A stretch of 13,525 nt of DNA from Planctomycetota bacterium. Its GTDB lineage: Bacteria > Planctomycetota > UBA1135. Each line of letters starts with the position of its first letter. Position 1 is the stretch's first letter. The DNA is taken from positions 1 through 13,525 of the forward strand of contig JAQWRF010000143.1 in NCBI GenBank assembly GCA_029243845.1. Direction: 5' to 3'. Under the pieces are notes generated by a model that saw only the letters and a list, made by a program, of their open reading frames with translations, ran no database searches and had not been told where the DNA came from. Positions 7,370-13,525 of the stretch are shown piece by piece. The translations under genes and the position numbers were made by a program.

Positions 7370-9262
7370 CTAGTCAGAAAACTCTGACAATTCTTCCCAA
7401 CGCTTGGTTTTAGCGACAATAAGCGCTTCTAACTCGGCGCGCCGTTTCTGCAGTACCGCAAGCTGCTTATCGGCTGTCGCGTATATCTCAGGGTCGGAGA
7501 GCTTCGAATCGAGGGTCGCCATTTCTTTTTCAATGGTTGTGACCTCGTCGAGCAAGCCGTCAAACTCGAGACGCTCTTTATTATTCAATTTACGCTTCGA
7601 CGTAGACTTTTTCCCTTCAGGGTTTGCCATAACCGGCATTTTTTCGGCTACCTGCTCGACAATCCCTTCATCCGGAGACCAGCGGTCAAGGAGTGAACTG
7701 ACATCACCGGTGTGCAAGAACGCACCACCGCGATCGTCAAGATATAGAACGTGAGTTGCGACGCGGTCTAAGAACCAGCGGTCGTGGCTAACCAACAACA
7801 CGCAACCATAAAAAGCACACAAGGCTTCTTCAAGCGCGCGCAACGTATTAAGGTCGAGGTCGTTTGTAGGTTCGTCGAGAACCAACACATTGCAATCTTG
7901 CAGCAACAATTTGGCGAGTAGAACGCGTCCGCGTTCGCCACCTGACAGCGAACCTACCTTGACTAATTTCTTTGCGCCTGGGAACAAGAATGAATTTAAG
8001 AAGCCGGCAATGTGAACTTTGCTTTCGCCGACGACTACGTATTTCCCGGTGCCAGCAATCTCTTCCATGACGGTCGCTTCATCATCAAGGTCTTCACGTT
8101 TTTGTTCAAGCGTACCAAACTTTACGGTCTCGCCGATGGTGACACTTCCGCCATCTGGCTCGAGTTGGCCGAGCAACAACTTAATCAAAGTCGTTTTACC
8201 AACGCCGTTAGGGCCGACGATACCTAGACGCATTCCGTTTTCAATTTTAAGGTCGAGGCCATTTAAAATTTTCTTTTCGGGATAGGCGAAACGTAAATTT
8301 TCTATTTCAATGACTTTAGAACCCAAGCGCGGCCCGCGCGGGATTTCCATTTCAAGTTTCACATCGCTTTCTAAAGACTTAGAACTGGCCAAAGCATCAA
8401 AGCGTTTAATGCGTGCATTCGCTTTAGTACCGCGCCCAAGGACGCCCGCGCGCATCCACGCGGTTTCACGTTTCAACAAAGCCAGGCGGGTATTCTCTGA
8501 CTTCTCTTGAGAGGCAATACGTTCGATGCGCAACCTCAAGTACTCGTTGTAGTTACCAGGGTAGGAGTAGATAGAACCACGATCGACTTCGACAATTTTA
8601 TTCACAACGCGATCGAGCAAAAAGCGATCGTGTGTCACCAACACTAACGGAACCTTCATTTGCGTCAGCTGCTTTTCAAGCCAAGCAATCACAAAAGCAT
8701 CGAGGTGGTTAGTCGGCTCGTCGAGCAGCATCAGGTCAGGTGCCGACACTAACAATTTGGCTAGTGCCACACGTCGCGCCTCACCGCCGGATAGATTACC
8801 GCAAGTTAACGACGCGTCTTTCAAACCCACGCCATGGATGGACGCCGCAATTTTATGCTCGACATCATGACCACCGAGTCGTTCAAGCTGATGCTCAAGG
8901 TCTTCGATACGATCGGACACATCTGCCCCATCCGCTAGCTTTTCATAAGTCGCAAACAATCTTGTTTGAACGGCATGATGTTCACTTAAGCCCTCGCGGA
9001 CGGCATCCTCAATAGTGAGGTCGTTATCGAACACCGGCTCTTGCTCGAGATAGCCGATACGTAAACCGTTGCGCAACACACGGGTGCCACTATCTAGAGT
9101 GTCGACTCCCGCCATCATCTTTAGCAACGTCGACTTGCCCGCTCCGTTAGGACCAATCAAACCGATGCGGTCTTGCGAAGTAACGGTTAAATCAACCTTC
9201 GTCAACAACGGGCGGTTGTCGTCGTAAGCTTTGCTTACTCCTTGGAGGGTGATGAGCGGCAT
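7370..9262 (-). CDS. uup: ABC-F family ATPase, Uup-like
   Basis: This 630-aa soluble protein has two ABC ATPase domains and no membrane segments. The first domain has Walker A GPNGAGKST (37-45), signature LSGGE (157-161) and Walker B LDEPTNHLD (180-188). The linker (about 240-310) contains ETAWMRAGVLGRGTKANARI, the arrangement that marks Uup within ABC-F. The second domain has GPNGVGKTT (350-358), LSGGE (439-443) and LDEPTNDLD (462-470). A charged C-terminal extension (about 560-630) looks like the coiled-coil DNA-binding tail of Uup. ABC-F proteins act on the ribosome; E. coli Uup also affects transposon excision and ribosome assembly. The gene lies 22 nt downstream of the NHL lipoprotein gene and 25 nt upstream of the SCO fusion, so it probably shares their transcript. 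The family call is very firm; the exact paralogue (Uup versus another ABC-F) is slightly less so. Confidence 0.95.
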   Translation of the reverse strand: MPLITLQGVSKAYDDNRPLLTKVDLTVTSQDRIGLIGPNGAGKSTLLKMMAGVDTLDSGTRVLRNGLRIGYLEQEPVFDNDLTIEDAVREGLSEHHAVQTRLFATYEKLADGADVSDRIEDLEHQLERLGGHDVEHKIAASIHGVGLKDASLTCGNLSGGEARRVALAKLLVSAPDLMLLDEPTNHLDAFVIAWLEKQLTQMKVPLVLVTHDRFLLDRVVNKIVEVDRGSIYSYPGNYNEYLRLRIERIASQEKSENTRLALLKRETAWMRAGVLGRGTKANARIKRFDALASSKSLESDVKLEMEIPRGPRLGSKVIEIENLRFAYPEKKILNGLDLKIENGMRLGIVGPNGVGKTTLIKLLLGQLEPDGGSVTIGETVKFGTLEQKREDLDDEATVMEEIAGTGKYVVVGESKVHIAGFLNSFLFPGAKKLVKVGSLSGGERGRVLLAKLLLQDCNVLVLDEPTNDLDLNTLRALEEALCAFYGCVLLVSHDRWFLDRVATHVLYLDDRGGAFLHTGDVSSLLDRWSPDEGIVEQVAEKMPVMANPEGKKSTSKRKLNNKERLEFDGLLDEVTTIEKEMATLDSKLSDPEIYATADKQLAVLQKRRAELEALIVAKTKRWEELSEFSD

Positions 9263-9284
9263 GGTCGCGCATAGTCTAATAGAA

Positions 9285-10247
9285 TTAGCGCTCGATTGTG
9301 AGGTGGCTTAGGCGCCCCCGAAAATTCCAATCACTTACCCAGATGTCACCGTTTTTGCCCCAGGCCGCACAGTGTGGCGACAAGAAGATACCGTCGCTCC
9401 ATTTATCGTAATCGACACGGTTAGTTGCACGCAAGGCCGGATCAGGCTGCTCGCCTAAGTGCTTCAGCACCTCTCCCGCCCGGTTAAGAATGGTCACTCG
9501 TCCTTCTAGCTCGGCGACAAGCCATCCGTCTTCATTGATATCGACGTGGCAAGGCCTATTGAGCACGGCTGGTACGCTGCTGCTGAACGTACCATCGGTG
9601 TTGAATAATTGCAGACGGCGGTTTTCGCGATCGGCGACGACCACCTTATTGAGGTATGCGTCGTAGCTAATGCCATGCGGTGTTTTGAACTTACCGGCTT
9701 CAGAGCCCCAGCCACCAAAGCATGATTGCCAATTACCTTCAGCATCGTAGATATGCACCCATGATTTTCCGTAGCCATCCGCGACCATGAAGCGCCCATC
9801 TGGCAGCACGGTCACCGAGGTTGGAGCGTATTCATCTGCAGAGTTGTACTTGCCGGACTCTTGCGGCCAAGCGACACTCAACAACACTTCGCCATCGAGT
9901 GACCGTTTCTGAACTTGATGCTGAGCAGTGTGCGCCACAAACAAATACTCGGTATCTCCTTCCTGAACAATTTCTAAGCCGTGTAAGCCACCGGACAAAT
10001 CTTCACCGATGTTTTTCTTAAAAACACCGTTTGCGTCAAACACGAAAATAGCTGGCTTGCTGTCGGTACAAAGATAGACGTCTCCGTTATTCGCTACGTC
10101 CACACAACCATGAGTGTTGCCTAAGGTGACGCCAGGTGGCAGAGACATCGCACTACTTTGCCATGCGTAAGAATAAGGCTGGAGTGGAGCAATCATGCAA
10201 CCAGCAATTAGGGATAAGACACACAGTACAAAGGTGGGTTTGGCCAT
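9285..10247 (-). CDS. NHL-repeat beta-propeller lipoprotein (peptidylglycine amidating lyase-like)
   Basis: This 320-aa exported protein has an N-terminal lipoprotein signal with lipobox IAGC (Cys17). The rest is a chain of NHL-type repeats forming a predicted six-bladed propeller. Blades recur at NTHGCVDVANNGDVYLCT, APTSVTVLPDGRFMVADG, TPHGISYDAYLNKVVVADRE, RPCHVDINEDGWLVAE and SPHCAAWGKNGDIWVSDW. The pattern of a His or Pro at strand entry followed by D-G-x-hydrophobic-VAD resembles peptidyl-alpha-hydroxyglycine alpha-amidating lyases and related bacterial propellers. Lyase activity is not shown, and a carbohydrate- or protein-binding role is equally possible. It is the first gene of a three-gene minus-strand run; a candidate promoter lies at 10309-10336. 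No clear Shine-Dalgarno sequence precedes ATG 10247. Confidence 0.85.
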   Translation of the reverse strand: MAKPTFVLCVLSLIAGCMIAPLQPYSYAWQSSAMSLPPGVTLGNTHGCVDVANNGDVYLCTDSKPAIFVFDANGVFKKNIGEDLSGGLHGLEIVQEGDTEYLFVAHTAQHQVQKRSLDGEVLLSVAWPQESGKYNSADEYAPTSVTVLPDGRFMVADGYGKSWVHIYDAEGNWQSCFGGWGSEAGKFKTPHGISYDAYLNKVVVADRENRRLQLFNTDGTFSSSVPAVLNRPCHVDINEDGWLVAELEGRVTILNRAGEVLKHLGEQPDPALRATNRVDYDKWSDGIFLSPHCAAWGKNGDIWVSDWNFRGRLSHLTIER

Positions 10248-10270
10248 GGAGCATATGATATGTTCCCGAA

Positions 10271-10286
10271 TGGCTGGCGTCAGCCA
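10271..10286. repeat. Short perfect hairpin in lipoprotein leader
   Basis: TGGCTG, a 4-nt loop GCGT, then CAGCCA form a perfect 6-bp stem. It lies about 24 nt upstream of the ATG of the minus-strand NHL lipoprotein and inside its likely 5' leader. No U-tract follows on either strand, so it is not an intrinsic terminator. It may be an operator, a leader structure, or chance. Confidence 0.3.
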
Positions 10287-10308
10287 AACGGTATCTACTC
10301 TGTGGGGC

Positions 10309-10336
10309 AGTCTAAATACTTTATTTTGGCAGTAAA
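10309..10336 (-). promoter_or_regulatory. Candidate sigma-70 promoter for the lipoprotein-uup-SCO run
   Basis: On the minus strand, TTTACT (10336-10331, 4/6 to TTGACA) is followed after 16 nt by TAGACT (10314-10309, 4/6 to TATAAT). Transcription would start near 10302, giving a leader of about 55 nt that includes the hairpin at 10271-10286. The hexamer GGCAGT (plus strand) recurs at 10306-10311 and 10328-10333, 22 bp apart, overlapping both promoter elements. The call rests on weak consensus matches only. Confidence 0.3.
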
Positions 10337-10345
10337 TTGGGTGTA

Positions 10346-10367
10346 ATAATCAGAGAATCGTGATTAT
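10346..10367. repeat. 7-bp inverted repeat, operator-like
   Basis: ATAATCA and TGATTAT are perfect reverse complements separated by 8 bp (22 bp in all), a size and symmetry typical of a dimeric regulator site. The left arm overlaps an extended -10-like sequence on the plus strand (TGTAATAAT, 10342-10350), and the site lies just upstream of the minus-strand promoter candidate. No cognate regulator gene is in the window. Confidence 0.4.
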
Positions 10368-10594
10368 GGGTCGCCGTGCGGTGTAGTGGGCAATAATTGC
10401 ACTCATTTCTCGAACCTCGCAGCGAGCCAATATAGACTAAACCGCTATGTGAGCGAGAGTTTCGTCACCTTCACTGCCCTCCAATCGGTGGCCATGCCCA
10501 AAGGCGGCCATCACTATCATAATGCCATAGATCGGCATAAAAGCCCTTCTGAGATAGCCGCAGCCACAAATTTCAAGTAAACATATTGCAAAAT

Positions 10595-10633
10595 TATACA
10601 AATTAAGCACATTTACTTGCGCAACGCTAGAAT
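10595..10633 (+). promoter_or_regulatory. Candidate promoter region for the RRM gene
   Basis: Two weak -10-like hexamers precede the RRM start. TATACA (10595-10600) has a poor -35, TTTCAA, 18 nt upstream; TAGAAT (10628-10633, 5/6 to TATAAT) has no good -35. Either would give a leader of about 35-70 nt. The segment is distinctly AT-rich relative to its surroundings, as expected of a promoter, but the exact element is unresolved. Confidence 0.22.
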
Positions 10634-10676
10634 GCTCACCTTGGCCATCCTGGCCTCACTCTTAATAAATAATATA

Positions 10677-10973
10677 ATGCGACTTTTTGTTGGTAACCTT
10701 CCTTGGAGCATCGGTGACGATGAGCTCCGTGATCTTTTTTCTGAATTCGGCGAAGTAACCGACAGTAAAGTAATTAACGACCGCGAAACCGGTCGCTCTC
10801 GTGGCTTCGGATTCATCGAAATAGATGATGACGGTGGCGAAGCTGCAATCAAGAGCCTAGATGGTTCTGAGCAAGATGGTCGCGATATCCGCGTAAATGT
10901 TGCTGAAGAGCGCAAGCCACGCGATAATAATCGCGGCGGTGGCGGCGATCGTCGCGATAACAACCGCTGGTAA
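10677..10973 (+). CDS. Small RRM-domain RNA-binding protein with Gly/Arg-rich tail
   Basis: This 98-aa protein is a single RNA recognition motif plus a short tail. RNP2 is LFVGNL (residues 3-8) and RNP1 is RGFGFIEI (42-49), with the ELRDLFSEFGEV helix between them. The tail (about 78-98) is rich in Arg, Gly, Asn and Asp (NNRGGGGDRRDNN). The domain begins at ATG 10677. The frame stays open upstream to a TTG at 10617, but the extra 20 residues match nothing in the family, so I exclude them. There is no Shine-Dalgarno sequence before the ATG. Such proteins in Proteobacteria and cyanobacteria are thought to be RNA chaperones, often cold-induced. Transcription is monocistronic and converges on lemA, with 25 nt between the stop codons. 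Confidence 0.92.
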   Translation: MRLFVGNLPWSIGDDELRDLFSEFGEVTDSKVINDRETGRSRGFGFIEIDDDGGEAAIKSLDGSEQDGRDIRVNVAEERKPRDNNRGGGGDRRDNNRW

Positions 10974-10982
10974 ACACTAGCC

Positions 10983-11000
10983 AAGCTAAACTTATAGCTT
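10983..11000. repeat. Small inverted repeat between convergent genes
   Basis: AAGCTA, a 6-nt loop AACTTA, and TAGCTT make a perfect 6-bp stem in the 25-bp gap between the RRM and lemA genes, running into the lemA stop codon. The plus strand continues with AAAAAG rather than a T-run, so it is a poor intrinsic terminator for the RRM transcript. It could still protect 3' ends. Confidence 0.25.
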
Positions 11001-11550
11001 AAAAAGATACCTGGGGTGCTTCACGCATCTCAGGTATTTCTATTTCAAAGAACTCGCGCGGCGTGAAACTATACATACCGGCGATGACATTCGACGGAAA
11101 CTGCTGAACTTTATTATTATTCTCGCGAATGTTGCCGTTATAAAAACGCAACGCAGCCTGAATACGGTTTTCAGTGTTTGCCAATTCTAATTGTAATTCG
11201 GCAAAATTGGTGCTGGCCTTCAAATCTGGATAAGCCTCAAGCCTCACCATCAAACTGGAAAGAGCGCCCTGCAATGCCATTTCATCGACCGCCTGAGAAG
11301 CCACGTCGCCATTATTAGCAGACGCTTTCTCGCGCATCTCTGTCACCTTTGCCAGCAACTCGCTTTCGTGCTTTGCATACCCCTTTACGGTATTGATTAA
11401 ATTCGGAATTAAATCGTAGCGGCGCTTTAATTCGGTATCGACATTCGACCAAGCCTCGTCGCATTGATTGCGAATAGAAACAAGCCCGTTGTACATGATT
11501 ATGCCGATTGTAAGAGCAAAAAGTGGTATTCCTATTATGGCGTAAGTCAT
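10999..11550 (-). CDS. lemA: LemA family protein
   Basis: This 183-aa protein has an N-terminal membrane segment (about residues 3-22) followed by the helical LemA domain. Family features are easily seen: YNGLVSIRNQCDEAWSNVDT (20-39), LKRRYDLIPNLINTVKGYA, then ALSSLMVRLEAYPDLKAS, FAELQLELANTENRI, ALRFYNGNIRENN and a C-terminal FTPREFFEIE. LemA proteins are membrane-anchored with the helical domain outside the cytoplasm; their molecular role is not settled. The start codon shares one base with the stop of the upstream gene (TAATG), so translation is probably coupled. Confidence 0.96.
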   Translation of the reverse strand: MTYAIIGIPLFALTIGIIMYNGLVSIRNQCDEAWSNVDTELKRRYDLIPNLINTVKGYAKHESELLAKVTEMREKASANNGDVASQAVDEMALQGALSSLMVRLEAYPDLKASTNFAELQLELANTENRIQAALRFYNGNIRENNNKVQQFPSNVIAGMYSFTPREFFEIEIPEMREAPQVSF

Positions 11551-12218
11551 TATTTTCTAAAAAGGTAGTCGGGCATTAGTGATCGAATCTTGATCAAGTG
11601 TTGTAAGTAGTAATCGAGCTCGTCCGGTTCTAGCCTATGAGTATCATACAAAGCCAAAGTGTCTCCGTCGAGCTCTAAAGCGGTGCTTTGATGCTTCAGC
11701 AAGTATTCCATCATTCCGGTATTACAAAAATCATACGCAAGTTTCTTGTCACCAGACTTCACAGCGAACTTCTTGGAGAACTCTACCGACTCGAAGTCGA
11801 TATCGTCGAATCCTAAGAACTGACCTATCTTCGAGAAAAAACCTTCCGGCTGAATATGCAACTCCGGAAAAGGTTGCTCGATTTTAATAGCGATGATTCC
11901 GAGATGATGGTGATGCGTTCGACGATGGCCCTTTGAGTTTGTCGAGTAGGTCTCATAATGATAAGTGAAGGCATCAGCAGCATAGCCCTGGTAGTCGCCG
12001 TGTAAATAATCGTACGCATAGCGATTGCTGCCTTGATTCAATTTATCCAAGAACGAAAGCCGGCGTCCTAGTTCACGGCTACGGTTAGGGTCGAATTCGA
12101 AATCATTCGCTGCCGCCCAGGCTATAAACCCTTCTCGGCGTTTTTTATGGTACTGCCAAGAAAAGTAGAACACCGCAGCAACAGCCGCGGCGATGAGGAC
12201 GATTAATAATGGGTCCAT
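11550..12218 (-). CDS. Membrane-anchored protein of unknown function, lemA-linked
   Basis: I do not recognise the family with confidence. The protein is 222 aa. One membrane segment (about 4-20) is followed by a basic stop-transfer (HKKRREG), placing the rest in the cytoplasm if the usual positive-inside rule applies. The soluble part is rich in aromatic and charged residues, with a run of four His (THHHHLG) and the segments FIAWAAANDFEFDPNRSREL and YDTHRLEPDELDYYLQHL. The layout resembles DUF3137-type proteins that often accompany LemA, which is my best guess. ATG 12218 overlaps the end of the upstream nucleotidyltransferase gene by 16 nt; a TTG at 12224 is an alternative. The 3' end overlaps lemA by 1 nt. 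Confidence 0.75.
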   Translation of the reverse strand: MDPLLIVLIAAAVAAVFYFSWQYHKKRREGFIAWAAANDFEFDPNRSRELGRRLSFLDKLNQGSNRYAYDYLHGDYQGYAADAFTYHYETYSTNSKGHRRTHHHHLGIIAIKIEQPFPELHIQPEGFFSKIGQFLGFDDIDFESVEFSKKFAVKSGDKKLAYDFCNTGMMEYLLKHQSTALELDGDTLALYDTHRLEPDELDYYLQHLIKIRSLMPDYLFRK

Positions 12219-13525
12219 AACCAAGTCAGTGCTTGCTCGCGATCGGCGAGATTACCTTCAATTTGAAGATCATAAGCAAGCTCTAGGATTTTACCCATTC
12301 CTGGGCCAGGCTCAATGCCATGAGAAATTAAATCTTGGCCGCGCAAAAAGTTTTTTGGTGCTTCATCCTTTACTCCCAAACTTGCAGCTCGTTCTAGCAA
12401 CCATACTTCCGGAGCCCACGGCAACTCAAACGGTTTCAGGCGTCCGGCGAAATCAGCGAAAGAGACACGGCACAGCGCAGGGATATTCACCCGTGTGGAT
12501 AGACGGCGAATCGCGGCATCGCTCACTTTGTCGCGCTCGAGATACAACTGCCCCGGACGTAAATGCTCACGCACTAAATCACAAACCAACGGCACCACAT
12601 CATTTTGTCCATTAATGCGCGCCAACAATTCTTTGGTTGGCTCGACGCCACCAACATCATGCGCGGGACATCGCCAGCGCTCGCGCTCGAATACGGTGTG
12701 CGTAGCCTTGCCAAGATCATGGCAGAGTACACCAAGCATTTCTGCCCACACATTCTCCATTTCGTCACGGCGTAATACAGCAGCATCGAGGCACAAAGCG
12801 GTATGAATCAACACATCGCCCTCAGGGTGCCACTCAGGGTCTTGCGGTACTTCGCGCAAACACGATAACTCGGGGAAATGCATTAATGCGCCCGTTTGCT
12901 CTAAGGCCAATAAGCCCTTGCCCGGATGATCGCATTTCTCGAGCATCAATCGAAACTCGCCTTCGATACGCTCGCGCGGCAATTCTGAAATGTCAATCGA
13001 CTTACACAGCTCTACCGTTTCGTCGGCGATTGCAAAATCGAAGCTCGCCACAAAACGCGCGGCCCGCAAAACACGTAACGGGTCTTCGATGAAAGTCGGA
13101 GAAACATGACGCAGCACCTTTCTCTCTAAATCGCCGACGCCATCATGGAAATCGAATATCTCGCCCGTCAGCACATCTTGCATTAAAGCATTGACCGTGA
13201 AATCACGGCGCAGCACGGCCTCTTCTTTTTGCATGCGTGGGTCTGATTTTATCTCGAAGCCCTTGTGCCCGGGACCCGTTTTAGATTCGCGCCGTGGCAA
13301 GGCAACTTCAACCTCGTCCCCATCATCAAACACCAACAGCAGCACGGCAAATTGCTTGCCGATTAGATGGACTTTGCCAAATTTAGCCAACAGGTTCTCG
13401 AGATCGTCCACTTCGATTCCGTAGACCTCAAGATCAAAGTCTTTGCACTCTCTATTTAGCAACTGATCGCGCACAGCTCCACCTACAAAATACGCCCTGC
13501 CCCCTGCCGCTTCGACAGCAGTGGC
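12203..13525 (-). CDS. cca: tRNA nucleotidyltransferase / poly(A) polymerase with HD domain (5' partial)
   Basis: The frame is open to the window edge, so the N-terminus is missing; 440 residues are visible. Counting from the edge, YFVGGAVRD (12-20) is the nucleotide-binding loop of class II nucleotidyltransferases and KDFDLE (28-33) holds the two catalytic Asp. RRDFTVNAL, the DGVGDLERKVLR segment and EDPLRVLRAARF follow in the normal order. A metal-binding HD domain is next (HTALCLDAA, CHDLGKATH), and the end has GIEPGPGMGKIL as in CCA-adding enzymes. The family either builds the tRNA CCA end or polyadenylates RNA. The HD domain and C-terminal motif favour CCA addition, but the two cannot be separated by eye. 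It is the first visible gene of a minus-strand operon and overlaps the next gene by 16 nt. Confidence 0.92.
   Translation of the reverse strand, partial: ATAVEAAGGRAYFVGGAVRDQLLNRECKDFDLEVYGIEVDDLENLLAKFGKVHLIGKQFAVLLLVFDDGDEVEVALPRRESKTGPGHKGFEIKSDPRMQKEEAVLRRDFTVNALMQDVLTGEIFDFHDGVGDLERKVLRHVSPTFIEDPLRVLRAARFVASFDFAIADETVELCKSIDISELPRERIEGEFRLMLEKCDHPGKGLLALEQTGALMHFPELSCLREVPQDPEWHPEGDVLIHTALCLDAAVLRRDEMENVWAEMLGVLCHDLGKATHTVFERERWRCPAHDVGGVEPTKELLARINGQNDVVPLVCDLVREHLRPGQLYLERDKVSDAAIRRLSTRVNIPALCRVSFADFAGRLKPFELPWAPEVWLLERAASLGVKDEAPKNFLRGQDLISHGIEPGPGMGKILELAYDLQIEGNLADREQALTWLWTHY

Larger units (their letters stand above)
10248..10676. other. Intergenic region between divergent transcription units
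   Basis: This 429-bp region is the longest gene-free stretch in the window. It lies between the minus-strand NHL lipoprotein gene and the plus-strand RRM gene. It contains a hairpin near the lipoprotein start (10271-10286), a candidate minus-strand promoter (10309-10336), a 7-bp inverted repeat with 8-bp spacer (10346-10367), and an AT-rich segment before the RRM gene (about 10565-10615). A 64-codon frame with a GTG start at 10386 shows no recognisable protein character, so I do not call it. I see no tRNA. Confidence 0.7.

Noticed and set aside
10386..10580. 64-codon plus-strand frame with GTG start in the intergenic region
   Set aside because: It has no ribosome binding site, no family resemblance and a composition unlike the neighbouring proteins. 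The region is better read as leader or regulatory DNA.
10617..10676. 20-residue N-terminal extension of the RRM protein from TTG 10617
   Set aside because: RRM proteins of this class begin directly at MRLFVGNL or similar. The extension looks like an untranslated leader and overlaps a TAGAAT promoter-like hexamer.
10977..11005. Possible bidirectional terminator between the RRM gene and lemA
   Set aside because: The stem is only 6 bp and AT-rich, and the plus strand has an A-run rather than a T-run after it. I list it only as a small repeat.
12193..12615. 140-codon plus-strand frame opposite the end of cca
   Set aside because: It is antisense to the conserved C-terminal part of the nucleotidyltransferase, has no motif and no plausible start context.

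Overview
The window is a compact, gene-dense stretch of bacterial chromosome with roughly balanced base composition. It carries twelve protein genes, and I see no IS element, CRISPR array, tRNA or rRNA. The gene content points to a free-living, probably aquatic, Proteobacterium, most likely a gammaproteobacterium: a Uup-type ABC-F ATPase, LemA, an HD-domain tRNA nucleotidyltransferase/poly(A) polymerase, a NirV-like/SCO lipoprotein and a small glycine-rich RRM protein. That placement is inferred from gene families only. Almost none of the start codons has a clear Shine-Dalgarno sequence in front of it.

Block A (+ strand, 1-6042) is a tight run of five genes: a DASS/SLC13 carboxylate transporter (5' end outside the window), a class II aldolase/short-chain dehydrogenase fusion, a PEP-hydrolase-like TIM-barrel protein, a Tm-1-like (UPF0261) ATP-binding protein, and a small cyanophycinase-like S51 peptidase with a possible lipoprotein signal. 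Spacing is 5 nt, 3 nt, an 8-nt overlap and about 15 nt, so this looks like one operon. The first four genes read as uptake plus catabolism of an unidentified carboxylated sugar or hydroxy acid. No conventional sugar kinase is visible. The TIM-barrel and Tm-1-like proteins correspond to the two halves of the fused plant/fungal Tm-1 protein. This is the best candidate for an undescribed pathway in the window.

Block B (- strand, 10247 down to 6043) holds an NHL/beta-propeller lipoprotein, a Uup-like ABC-F ATPase, and a lipoprotein fusing a NirV-like SUMF1/FGE-type domain to a SCO1/SenC copper-chaperone domain. Its last stop codon abuts the stop codon of Block A with no gap, forming the palindrome TAATTA.

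The 429-bp region 10248-10676 is the only long gene-free stretch. It separates divergent transcription units and holds candidate promoters, a 7-bp inverted repeat that looks like an operator, and a short hairpin. Block C (+ strand) is a 98-residue RRM protein.

Block D (- strand, from beyond 13525 down to 10999) is a tRNA nucleotidyltransferase/poly(A) polymerase gene (5' end outside the window) that overlaps a gene for an unrecognised membrane-anchored protein, which overlaps lemA by one base. It converges on the RRM gene.
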